From positions 1 to 27,031 of the forward strand of contig DAISJM010000048.1 in assembly GCA_036821485.1 (NCBI GenBank): DNA of 27,031 nt, read 5' to 3'. The translations under genes were made by a program, and so were the position numbers. The stretch comes from DAISJM01 sp036821485 (GTDB taxonomy: Bacteria > Verrucomicrobiota > Kiritimatiellia > CAIQIC01 > JAGNIJ01). A model generated the notes under the pieces. The model ran no database searches. It was given only the letters and a program-made list of their open reading frames with translations, and was not told where the DNA came from. Positions 1 to 6,858 of this stretch are shown here, one piece after another (within the stretch, counting starts at the first letter, position 1; the number at the start of each line of letters is the position of its first letter).

Positions 1-64
1 GTTATTGGGAGGAAAGAAGGGGAAGAGGTTAGAGGACAGAGGTCGGAGGCCAGAGGTCAGCGGG
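1..64. repeat. 64-bp direct repeat, copy 1
   Basis: Positions 1-64 recur at 466-529 with one mismatch (G at 56, A at 521). The unit begins gttattgggagg and is almost entirely purine on this strand. No credible coding or RNA gene signal is seen. It belongs to the repeat field that fills 1-641. Confidence 0.9.
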
Positions 65-236
65 GAAAGATGGGGAGAGGAGAAGTTAACCACTGAGGGG
101 CACTAATGGGCACTGAGAAGGGGAAGAGGTCAGATGGGATAATGACCAATGACCAAGCTCCAATGACCAAGGGGAGTGGCAGAGGGGCAAAGGGGCAAAG
201 GCACAGAGATTGGAGATTAGTTATTGGAGATTGGGA
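63..236. repeat. Composite purine-rich direct repeat, copy A
   Basis: A 107-bp block (63-169) matches 259-365 at the same length with about five mismatches. It is followed by a linker and by a 37-bp block (200-236) that is identical to 371-407. The blocks share phrases such as aatgaccaatgacc and gattggagattag. The linker is about 30 nt here and 5 nt in copy B, so the two copies differ by an internal indel. The short reading frames in this stretch simply translate the repeat and are not genes. Confidence 0.9.
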
Positions 237-258
237 GGGAAGGCGGGAAGAGGTCAGA

Positions 259-407
259 GGGAAAGATGGGGAGAGGAAGAGTTTACCACTGAGGGTCACT
301 AATGGGCACTGAGAAGGGGGAGAGGTCAGATGGGATAATGACCAATGACCAAGCTCCAATGACCAGTGGGGGCACAGAGATTGGAGATTAGTTATTGGAG
401 ATTGGGA
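259..407. repeat. Composite purine-rich direct repeat, copy B
   Basis: This is the second copy of the unit at 63-236: a 107-bp block at 259-365 with about 95% identity by eye, then the identical 37-bp block at 371-407. The intervening linker is shortened to 5 nt. A rearranged relative lies at 1951-2043. Confidence 0.9.
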
Positions 408-641
408 AGAGAGGGAAGAATGGCCGATGGCAGGGGGAGAATTTGAGATTGGTTATTGGTTATTCGTTATTGGGAGGAAAGAAGGGGAAGAGGTTAGAGG
501 ACAGAGGTCGGAGGCCAGAGATCAGCGGGAAAGAGAAGAGCGGGAAGGGGCAAAGGGGCAGTGAGGGAGCAGGAGAAGTTACAAGGCCCAAGCTCCGGGT
601 TCCAAGTGAGCGTCGAGGTGTGAAGACTCTCCTGCAGGGGC
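408..641. other. Non-coding purine-rich repeat remainder downstream of kdsD
   Basis: This stretch continues the G/A-rich repeat field and includes the second copy (466-529) of the 64-bp repeat. After 530 it degrades into shorter phrases such as ggggcaaaggggcag. I see no gene here and no clear rho-independent terminator for kdsD, whose stop lies at 642-644. Confidence 0.75.
466..529. repeat. 64-bp direct repeat, copy 2
   Basis: Copy of 1-64 with a single substitution at 521. The match ends where the first copy reads cgggg and this one reads cggga. Confidence 0.9.
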
Positions 642-1613
642 TCAGAATATCTTGAACTTCGGCAGGTCCTGGATATCGACCATGCCGACGAGTTGCTTCT
701 TCTTGTTGACGATGATGACGTCGTCGATGTTGTGTTTTTCAAACACGCTGAGCACGTCGACCGCCAACTGATCTTCCGTGAGGGTGATCGGGTCCGGCGT
801 CATGAAGTCATCGATCTTCCGGTCGCCGATATTCGCAGAATCCCCGAGGTGTCGGCGCAGGTCGCCGTCGGTGAATATCCCCGCCACACAACCCTTCGCA
901 TCCACAACAACAACTGACCCGGCGCGGGCGCTGGTCATTGCCAGGACCGCTTCCTTGATCTTCGTGCCCTTGCGGACCTTGGCCATGCGATCACCCGACC
1001 GCATGATTTCGCGCGCGCGCATGAGCAGCGTACGGCCGATGGCGCCGCCGGGATGGAGCTTGGCGTAATCTTCTTTCCGGAAACCGCGCGCATCGAGCAG
1101 GACCATGGCGATGGCATCGCCCATGGCGAGCGTGGCGGTCGTACTTGCCGTCGGCGCCATGCCGAAGGGGCAGGCTTCACGGTCCACGGCGACGGAGAGT
1201 ACGACATCGCTGAAGCGGGCGAGGGCGCTATCCTTCTCGGCCGAGAGGGCGATAATCACGACGCCGCTGCGTTTGATGATGGGGACAAGGTTGACGAGTT
1301 CCTCGGATTCGCCGCTGTAGCTGAGGGCGATGACGGCATCGCTTTCGTGCAGGATACCGAGGTCGCCGTGCATGGCGTCGGACGGATGCAGGAATATGGC
1401 GGGGCAACCGGTGCTGGTGAGCGTGGCGGCGATCTTCTGGCCGATGGGGGTGTTCTTGCCCACGCCGGTGACGACGATCTTGCCGCCCTTTTTGAGGCAA
1501 TCAAGGATGAGGCCGACGGCCTTGGAGAACTCCTTGCCGAGGCCATCGCGGACCTTTTCGAGCCCGGCGATTTCCGTATTGATGACATCCTTGGCGCGCT
1601 TGATGTATTTCAC
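642..1613 (-). CDS. kdsD: Arabinose-5-phosphate isomerase (SIS + two CBS domains)
   Basis: It interconverts D-ribulose 5-phosphate and D-arabinose 5-phosphate, the first step of KDO synthesis for lipopolysaccharide; it is cytoplasmic. The 323-residue product has an N-terminal SIS domain (about 30-175) and two CBS domains (about 202-320), the usual length and order for KdsD. The four catalytic residues known in E. coli (K59, E111, E152, H193) all appear at a constant offset of six: K53, E105, E146 and H187, the last within LHPGGAIGR. I place the start at GTG 1613 because GGAG lies six bases upstream. The frame stays open to 2138, but that extension only translates palindromic and purine-rich repeats and should not be annotated. 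No linked KDO genes are visible, so the gene appears to stand alone between two repeat fields. Confidence 0.93.
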   Translation of the reverse strand: MKYIKRAKDVINTEIAGLEKVRDGLGKEFSKAVGLILDCLKKGGKIVVTGVGKNTPIGQKIAATLTSTGCPAIFLHPSDAMHGDLGILHESDAVIALSYSGESEELVNLVPIIKRSGVVIIALSAEKDSALARFSDVVLSVAVDREACPFGMAPTASTTATLAMGDAIAMVLLDARGFRKEDYAKLHPGGAIGRTLLMRAREIMRSGDRMAKVRKGTKIKEAVLAMTSARAGSVVVVDAKGCVAGIFTDGDLRRHLGDSANIGDRKIDDFMTPDPITLTEDQLAVDVLSVFEKHNIDDVIIVNKKKQLVGMVDIQDLPKFKIF

Positions 1614-1639
1614 AGACAGCTCCGTTTCCCGGACCGCGA

Positions 1640-1772
1640 TTTTTCCAATGCTTGGAAAACCGGGCCCCGATTTTTCCAAGGGTTGGAAAAATACGGCCTG
1701 TTTTTGCCTCCTCAGGCGGCCAAGTCCAACTCCTGGAAAACTGACGCTGGATTTTTCCAATGTTTGGAAAAA
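1640..1772. repeat. Row of TTTTTCCAA-n-TTGGAAAA palindromes
   Basis: Three near-perfect inverted repeats lie at 1640-1659, 1671-1691 and 1752-1772, each of the form tttttccaa, two or three bases, then ttggaaaa(a). A degraded fourth copy (tccaactcctggaaaa) lies at 1725-1740. Each intact copy is preceded by GA or GAT. The centres are unevenly spaced (about 31, 51 and 30 bp). They lie just upstream of the kdsD start and could fold as small hairpins in its leader, act as a binding site, or be an interspersed repeat family. In the kdsD frame they translate as FFQxLEK/FPxxGK-like peptides, which explains the false N-terminal extension. Confidence 0.85.
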
Positions 1773-1796
1773 TAGGCGAGACCTTTTTGTGGAAGG

Positions 1797-2226
1797 AGTT
1801 AACGCAAAGGCGCAAAGGACGGGAAAGACGGGAAGAAGAGGTTTAACCACGAAAAACACGAATGCACACGAAAAGGGAACGGGCATTGAACAGAAGAAAA
1901 CAAAGGGAACACTTGCCCGCCTGAGGCGGGAAGGGCGGAGGTGAAAATGATCAATGACCAAGCTCCAATGACCAGTGGGGGCGGGGAGAGGAGAAGTTAA
2001 CCACTGAGGGTCACTAATTGGCACTGAGAGGGGGAAGAGGTCAGGGGGCGGAGGAGAATGATCAATGGCAGGGGGAAAGAACACGGAACGCAGGACGCAG
2101 AAGTCTGAAGGCAGAGGGGCAAAGGCACAAAGGCACAAAGATTGGGGATTGGGAGGAAGATGTCAGGGGGCGGAGGGAGAATGTCCAAGGGGAACGCGAA
2201 GGAACCCAGAAGGCAGAACTAAGAAG
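1797..2226. repeat. Second field of mixed short interspersed repeats
   Basis: This field between the palindromes and cstA strings together several different phrases. They are gttaacgcaaaggcgcaaag (from about 1799), accacgaaaaacacgaatgc (from about 1846), the rearranged copy of the left-field repeat at 1951-2043, and ggcaaaggcacaaaggcaca with gattggggattggga around 2117-2154. Purines dominate the top strand. I see no gene here. Confidence 0.8.
1951..2043. repeat. Rearranged copy of the 63-236 / 259-407 repeat
   Basis: This holds the same phrases as the left-field repeat but in permuted order. The caatgaccaagctcc part comes first, followed by ggggagaggagaag, ttaaccactgagg and cactaattggcactgag. 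The permutation is what one expects if the unit was once tandem or circularised, or if the field grew by slippage. Confidence 0.75.
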
Positions 2227-3963
2227 TCAGAAAGATGGTGACGGATTCTGAGTGCTGTGTTCTGCGTTCGACGTGCTTTTCCTCAGTCTCCCCATGGCAT
2301 CCACGATGAGGGCGATGGCGAGGAGGGAGAGGATCAGGCTGAGGACGCCGACGAGGTAGCTGCCGTCCTGCATGAAGTTGCGGTAGACGAGTTGGCCGAG
2401 GGCCGTGAGCGTGGTGATGCACATGAAGACCATGGGAATAAGGACGTACAGGGCGCGCTTGCCCTGGCTGCGGAGCCACGCGAAGACGACGAGGAGGGCG
2501 AGGGCGGCCATGAGTTGGTTGGTGGCGCCGAACGCGGGCCAGATGGCCTGCCACGCGGGGAGCAGTTTGCCACCCGGGCCGGGGATCTGGCGGAATACGA
2601 CAAGGGCGGGGATCAGGAGCGCGGCGACGGTTCCGCCGAGGCGGGCAGCGAGGCCGCGAATGTGGAAAATCTCTTCAAAGATGAAACGGCTGAGCCGGGT
2701 GCAGGTGTCGAGCGTGGTGAGGAGGAACGTGCTGACGGCGAGGAGGCCGAAAGTCACGGCGACGCGCCGGTCGATGCCGAGGGAATTGACGAAGTAGCCA
2801 AGGCCATCGGCGAAGACGGAGACAGGCGTGTGGCCCTTGGGCTTCGCCGCGAGGATCATCACCGCGGCAAGCGCGATGATGGCGAGCACGCCCTCGACGA
2901 GCATGCTGCCGTAGGCTACGGGGCGGGCGGAGGACTCGCTGCGCAACTGCTTCGCGGTCGTGCCGGAGGCGACGATGGCGTGGAACCCGCTGACAGCGCC
3001 GCAGGCGATGGTGACGAACAGCGCCGGGAACATGAACTTCAGGTTGGCGTCGCTGAACGTGACGAGTGCGGGGTACTGGATGGCGACGCGGCCGGTGAAG
3101 CCGGAGACGATGAGGCCCACGCCGCCGCCGAAGAGGCAGGCGTAGAGAAGAAACGAGGAGAGGTAGTCGCGCGGCTGGAGGAGGACCCAGACCGGCAGCA
3201 CGGAGGCCATGAAGCAGTAGGCGATGAGAATGGCGAGCCACGTGTTCTTGGGGGAGCCGAACAGGACGGGCATCATGTCCGCCGAGAGCGGCATGAGATG
3301 CCCGACATAGAGCGCGCCGAAGACGAGCGGGACGAAGATGAGCGTGCCCAGCCAGACGGGGACGCGGAAGCGGTAGATCGTGACGCCGAAGACGAGCGCA
3401 AGGCAGATGTAGAGGATGGAGGCCGTGGCGACGGTCCCGCCCTCGGAGACCTGGAGCTGGGCGGCATCGGTCATGGCGCCGGACAGCGGGTTGATCGGGG
3501 CGAAGGTGGAGGCGGTCAAATCAAGGAACACGATCTGGATGTAGATCATGGTCAGCCAGATGAAGACAAGAAAGAGGTAGCGCGAGGCCGGGCTGAGCAG
3601 TTGGCGGGCCATCTGGCCGACGGAGCGGCCCTTGTTGTGCAGGCTGGCGATGAGGCAGACATAATCGTGCGTGCCGCCGATGAAGACAGCGCCGATGAGG
3701 ACCCAGAGGATCGCGGGGAGCCAGCCGAAGGCAAGGCCGGCGATCACGGGGCCGACGATGGGGCCGGCGCCGGCGATGGAGCTGAAGTGGTGGCCGAAGA
3801 GGATGGGGGTGGCCGTGGGCACATAATCAACGCCGTCGTGGTGGGTGTAGGCGGGGGTGCGGCGGACGGGATCGACACCGAGTCGCTTCTCGAGAAAACG
3901 GCCATAGAAGATGTAGGCGAGGGCGAACCAGGCCATGCATGCGATGAACAGTGTTGCGAGCAT
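2227..3963 (-). CDS. cstA: Carbon starvation protein CstA family transporter
   Basis: A polytopic inner-membrane protein of the CstA family, whose known members import peptides or pyruvate. The 578-residue product begins with a membrane segment (MLATLFIACMAWFALAYIF) and contains family motifs such as HHFSSIAGAGPIVGP near residue 60 and GGTHDY shortly after. Many further hydrophobic helices follow. It is shorter than the roughly 700-residue E. coli protein and resembles the compact members of the family. I chose ATG 3963 because GGAGG lies nine bases upstream; the frame is open to 4332 but that extension is hydrophilic, unlike the family, and crosses the promoter. The last residues (after about 565) read into repeat-like sequence, so the extreme C-terminus may be recently changed. 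It is transcribed divergently from the pseudopilin pair. Confidence 0.92.
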   Translation of the reverse strand: MLATLFIACMAWFALAYIFYGRFLEKRLGVDPVRRTPAYTHHDGVDYVPTATPILFGHHFSSIAGAGPIVGPVIAGLAFGWLPAILWVLIGAVFIGGTHDYVCLIASLHNKGRSVGQMARQLLSPASRYLFLVFIWLTMIYIQIVFLDLTASTFAPINPLSGAMTDAAQLQVSEGGTVATASILYICLALVFGVTIYRFRVPVWLGTLIFVPLVFGALYVGHLMPLSADMMPVLFGSPKNTWLAILIAYCFMASVLPVWVLLQPRDYLSSFLLYACLFGGGVGLIVSGFTGRVAIQYPALVTFSDANLKFMFPALFVTIACGAVSGFHAIVASGTTAKQLRSESSARPVAYGSMLVEGVLAIIALAAVMILAAKPKGHTPVSVFADGLGYFVNSLGIDRRVAVTFGLLAVSTFLLTTLDTCTRLSRFIFEEIFHIRGLAARLGGTVAALLIPALVVFRQIPGPGGKLLPAWQAIWPAFGATNQLMAALALLVVFAWLRSQGKRALYVLIPMVFMCITTLTALGQLVYRNFMQDGSYLVGVLSLILSLLAIALIVDAMGRLRKSTSNAEHSTQNPSPSF

Positions 3964-4013
3964 CGACGTAAACCTCCGGTTCGTGAAGGCGAGGGCCGCA
4001 CAAACTGCGCGAT

Positions 4014-4042
4014 ACATTAAATCGATTGCAGCCGATCGACAA
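4014..4042 (-). promoter_or_regulatory. Predicted sigma70-type promoter for cstA
   Basis: Reading the minus strand, TTGTCG (4042-4037) is separated by 17 bases from TAATGT (4019-4014). This places the -10 box about 50 bases from the cstA ATG. It was judged by eye only. The region also holds a short inverted repeat, gccgatcgacaatcgg-like. Confidence 0.5.
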
Positions 4043-4114
4043 TCGGAAATACACCCCGGGCGATGCTGGACGGTGGATGCGCTTTCGTGTATTGATCTTG
4101 AGGCAGGAGCCACC

Positions 4115-4768
4115 ATGAAAAGACCCACAAACAACGCCTTTACCCTCGTCGAACTGCTGGTCGTGATCGCGATCATCGCCATCCTGATTGCGCTGCTTTT
4201 CCCGGCGCTTTCGGCGGTGGAAGAGCGGGCCAACAAAACCAAATGCCTGAGCAACCTGCGGCAGATATCGGCCGCGACGGTTGCGCAATTGGGCGAACTG
4301 GGCGAGAAGCTGCCGCCGAGGTCGGAGCCCAAGGCCTACGGCGATGCAGCAGAGCGGCTGCTGCCCTACGTCAAGAACGTCATCGAGGTGTTCGACTGCC
4401 CGGCGAACCCCGGCAACAAGGAACTGGGCGAGTTGGGCGCCAACTGCAAGATGCCGAACAACGACTATTACACGGACTACGAGTTCAACGGCTACCTCAG
4501 CATGCCGAATCTGCCGGGGTATGGGCATCGGCGGCAGGGGCTGATCACGGACTACTCCAAGGCCGCGTACGCCTACGACACGCCGTACTACTCGGATGAC
4601 GTGTCGGCGCACAAGGGGGGTGCCAATGTGGCGTACCTCGACGGCCACGCCGCGTGGCTCGCGCGGACGGACATGGGGGACATCCAGACGGAGGGAGAGG
4701 ACGGCTCGGAGTTCTATCTGCAGGGGCACACGGTCTGGCAGTTCGAAGAGGCCAACGGCAAAAAGTAG
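4115..4768 (+). CDS. Pseudopilin-like protein with prepilin N-terminus and H-X9-DG motif
   Basis: The 217-residue protein has a type III prepilin leader: a short basic head, then FTLVELLVVIAIIAILIALL, with cleavage expected just before the Phe and Glu at +5. The rest is a soluble domain with few hydrophobic runs. Near the C-terminus HKGGANVAYLDG fits the H-X9-DG motif of the prepilin-type processing-associated family, which is greatly expanded in Planctomycetes, Lentisphaerae and Verrucomicrobia. I start at ATG 4115 with GGAG about six bases upstream; the longer open frame has no leader logic. No assembly ATPase, secretin or prepilin peptidase is nearby, so its role (secretion pseudopilin, surface fibre or orphan) cannot be told. 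It likely forms an operon with the next gene, 15 bases away. Confidence 0.85.
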   Translation: MKRPTNNAFTLVELLVVIAIIAILIALLFPALSAVEERANKTKCLSNLRQISAATVAQLGELGEKLPPRSEPKAYGDAAERLLPYVKNVIEVFDCPANPGNKELGELGANCKMPNNDYYTDYEFNGYLSMPNLPGYGHRRQGLITDYSKAAYAYDTPYYSDDVSAHKGGANVAYLDGHAAWLARTDMGDIQTEGEDGSEFYLQGHTVWQFEEANGKK

Positions 4769-4783
4769 AGGTGTGAGGCTCAC

Positions 4784-5410
4784 ATGACACTCAAGCGGCG
4801 CGTGGCATTTACGTTGATCGAACTGCTCGTGGTGATCGCCATCATCGGCATCCTGGCCGTATTGGTTGTGCCTGCGCTGAGTGCGGCCAAGCGGCGTGCG
4901 CTGATGGCCAACTGCCAGAGCAACCTGCGGCAGGTCGGCATGGCCGTGAAGATGTACCTGTCCGACCATCAATCCTTTTTCCCGCCGGTGACGGCGGCGG
5001 ACTGGGGCAGCCGCGGATTCGGGTGGATCTCGGAGACGTACTACCTGGAGTACGTCAACGGCGAATACAACGTCTTCCGGTGCCCGGCGCAGCGGGAGAA
5101 CATGATCGCCATCTTTGGCAACCGCGTGCGGTTTCCAGCTTCACCGGCGCACTACACCACCTACGAGTACAACAACGCCATGACGTGGACGAATGGGAAC
5201 TCGCCGAAATCGGCGACCACCCGCTTCATCGAGACGCCTTCCACCTGTGCCTACATGTGGGACTACCCGTATTACGTGCTGGACACCGGCGACATCCGGC
5301 CGCATGCGGAGGGCATGAACGTACTCTACATGGACTTCCACGTTGCGTGGCTGGCCGAGACGGACTACGGCGGCACCGGTGAGGAGTTTTACAACCGCGG
5401 GTTCAGGTAG
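4784..5410 (+). CDS. Second pseudopilin-like protein (H-X9-DF variant)
   Basis: A paralogue of the preceding gene: 208 residues, leader MTLKRRVA followed by FTLIELLVVIAIIGILAVLV, with Glu at +5 of the predicted mature protein. The C-terminal signature is HAEGMNVLYMDF, so the usual Gly after Asp is replaced by Phe. Both proteins carry NLRQ after the membrane helix and end with similar AWLA-(E/R)-TD segments, which supports recent common ancestry. Its start lies 15 bases after the upstream stop with only a weak ribosome site (gaggc), so translation is probably coupled. The function is unknown beyond membership of the type II/IV pilin-like group. Confidence 0.85.
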   Translation: MTLKRRVAFTLIELLVVIAIIGILAVLVVPALSAAKRRALMANCQSNLRQVGMAVKMYLSDHQSFFPPVTAADWGSRGFGWISETYYLEYVNGEYNVFRCPAQRENMIAIFGNRVRFPASPAHYTTYEYNNAMTWTNGNSPKSATTRFIETPSTCAYMWDYPYYVLDTGDIRPHAEGMNVLYMDFHVAWLAETDYGGTGEEFYNRGFR

Positions 5411-5436
5411 GCGCCTGCGCCCGAAAGAGTGAGCGG

Positions 5437-6732
5437 TCAGTCCGCAAGCTTCCGTCGAAACCGTGCCACAAACATGCCATCGCACGGCCCATCCCACGGC
5501 CAGATCCATTGGCAGGCTGCAGGGGCGGCGTCGGGCACAAGAGGGTTCTTCCACGGCTCCGGCATGAACCGCGCGTCCTTGGTGAGGAATGCGGCGACCA
5601 CGTCTGCAGTCTCCACCGTGGTGAGGGTGCAGACGGAGTAGACCATCACGCCACCCGGACGAACATGTTGCGCCGCGCTCGTCAGCAACCCGGTCTGGAT
5701 GCGGGCGCGTTCCGCGAGCGTTGAGGCGGCCGTGCGCCAGCGCGCGTCAGGATTTCGCGACCATGTGCCGAGGCCCGAGCATGGCGCGTCGACCAGCACT
5801 CCATCGAACAGTGTTTCGCCCGTGGGCTTGCCAACGCGAACGGAGCGCAGCCCCGCTTCCCGGGCCCGGCGCCGGAGTTCGTCAAGGATGCCGGATCGGA
5901 TATCGCCCGCCATGACTTTTCCGCTATCGCGCATGAGATCGGCAAGATGAAGCGATTTGCCGCCGGAGCCGGCGCACACATCCCACCAGTGGTCGCCGGC
6001 GTTCGGCGCACAGGCAAGCGCGACGCACTGGGAGGCGAGGTCCTGAACGAGGAATCCCGCGCGGATGTCCGCGGGAAGAGAACGCAGCGGAGAGGAACCG
6101 GGAACGCTGGCCGCGCCGGGAATGTGGGCGTGCTGGGTTGCGCGGACACCAGCCTGATCGAGCGCGCGCAGGACGGATGCCTCGCGTCCCGCCAGGAGGT
6201 GCAGCCAGGTCGGCGGACGCCGCTGGAATGAATCGACGCAACGCTGAAAGCAATCGTCGGGGTGGTCGGACGCCGGGATGGCGCCGCGCACCCACTCGGG
6301 CAGCAGCATCTCCACGTTCAGTTTTGTTCCGCCCATCCAGGTGGAGACGGCGCGCGCCTTGTTGTCCAGCGAGGCGTCGCCAAGCGGTTGGGGCGAGGGG
6401 AAGGAATCCCGGGCGAGTACCTCGGCCGCCGGATGTTCGGTGGTGGCATCCAGATAGTACGCGATGGCGAATGCCCTGCGGGGATTCTCGATCGCGATGG
6501 AATCCAGCCAGCCGCGCCAGCGAAAGAAGGAGAACGACAACTCGGAGAGGAAGCGACGGTCGCGCGACCCCAGCTCATGGTGGGCCTTGAAGAACCGGGC
6601 GAGGGCCACATCCGCAGGGAAGCCCTTGCCGACCTCCGCGGCAAGATGCTGAACGAGGTCCTCGGCCACAAGGGCGAGGCGCTCGGCCCCGCGGGGCGAG
6701 AATCGACTTCTGCTGGTGCCGATGGTTTCCAT
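5437..6732 (-). CDS. RsmB/NOP2/Sun-family RNA cytosine-C5 methyltransferase
   Basis: A SAM-dependent methyltransferase predicted to make 5-methylcytosine in rRNA or tRNA. The 431-residue protein has an N-terminal helical part (to about 210) and a Rossmann methyltransferase domain. The SAM motif is WDVCAGSGGKSLHLA. The two family cysteines are present: C318 in DAPCSGLGTW (motif IV) and C368 in YSVCTLT (motif VI, the catalytic nucleophile). The DAPCSGLGT form is close to RsmB, but the N-terminal part is not obviously the NusB-like domain, so I give no symbol. The start at ATG 6732 has no strong ribosome site, so a downstream start remains possible. It is divergent from the kinase gene and convergent with the pseudopilin pair (26 bp between stops). 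Confidence 0.88.
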   Translation of the reverse strand: METIGTSRSRFSPRGAERLALVAEDLVQHLAAEVGKGFPADVALARFFKAHHELGSRDRRFLSELSFSFFRWRGWLDSIAIENPRRAFAIAYYLDATTEHPAAEVLARDSFPSPQPLGDASLDNKARAVSTWMGGTKLNVEMLLPEWVRGAIPASDHPDDCFQRCVDSFQRRPPTWLHLLAGREASVLRALDQAGVRATQHAHIPGAASVPGSSPLRSLPADIRAGFLVQDLASQCVALACAPNAGDHWWDVCAGSGGKSLHLADLMRDSGKVMAGDIRSGILDELRRRAREAGLRSVRVGKPTGETLFDGVLVDAPCSGLGTWSRNPDARWRTAASTLAERARIQTGLLTSAAQHVRPGGVMVYSVCTLTTVETADVVAAFLTKDARFMPEPWKNPLVPDAAPAACQWIWPWDGPCDGMFVARFRRKLAD

Positions 6733-6806
6733 GGGGTGCAGGCGCCGACTTTAGCGGATAGCGGGCAGGGCCGCAAGAAACGCGGACAGAAGGCCGGTTT
6801 CAAAAC

Positions 6807-6835
6807 TTGATTAGCCATTCTTGTGCAAGTAATCT
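6807..6835 (+). promoter_or_regulatory. Predicted sigma70-type promoter for the ndk-like gene
   Basis: TTGATT (6807-6812), a 17-base spacer, then TAATCT (6830-6835), lying 23 bases before ATG 6859. The frame also allows a start at 6823, but that codon lies inside this spacer, which argues for 6859. Confidence 0.55.
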
Positions 6836-6858
6836 ACGCAGCCAAACGTGGAGACCCT

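Noticed and set aside
1..641. Possible CRISPR array
   Set aside because: Repeats are of different lengths (37, 64, 107 bp), with linkers of 5 to about 30 nt and no uniform spacers. No cas gene is visible.
1053..1775. 240-residue plus-strand open frame inside kdsD
   Set aside because: Antisense to kdsD, whose catalytic residues are intact.
1614..2138. N-terminal extension of the kdsD frame to 498 residues
   Set aside because: It translates the palindromes and purine-rich repeats. A GTG at 1613 with GGAG upstream gives the normal KdsD length and the correct offset of the four catalytic residues.
2257..4020. 587-residue plus-strand open frame opposite cstA
   Set aside because: It is extremely rich in D, E, G, R and A, with no fold-like pattern, and lies entirely antisense to a well-supported CstA. 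It is a high-GC shadow.
3827..4972. 381-residue minus-strand open frame across the pseudopilin region
   Set aside because: It overlaps the pilin gene and both flanks on the opposite strand, its sequence is Arg/His/Val-rich and it lacks a family match, so it is antisense noise.
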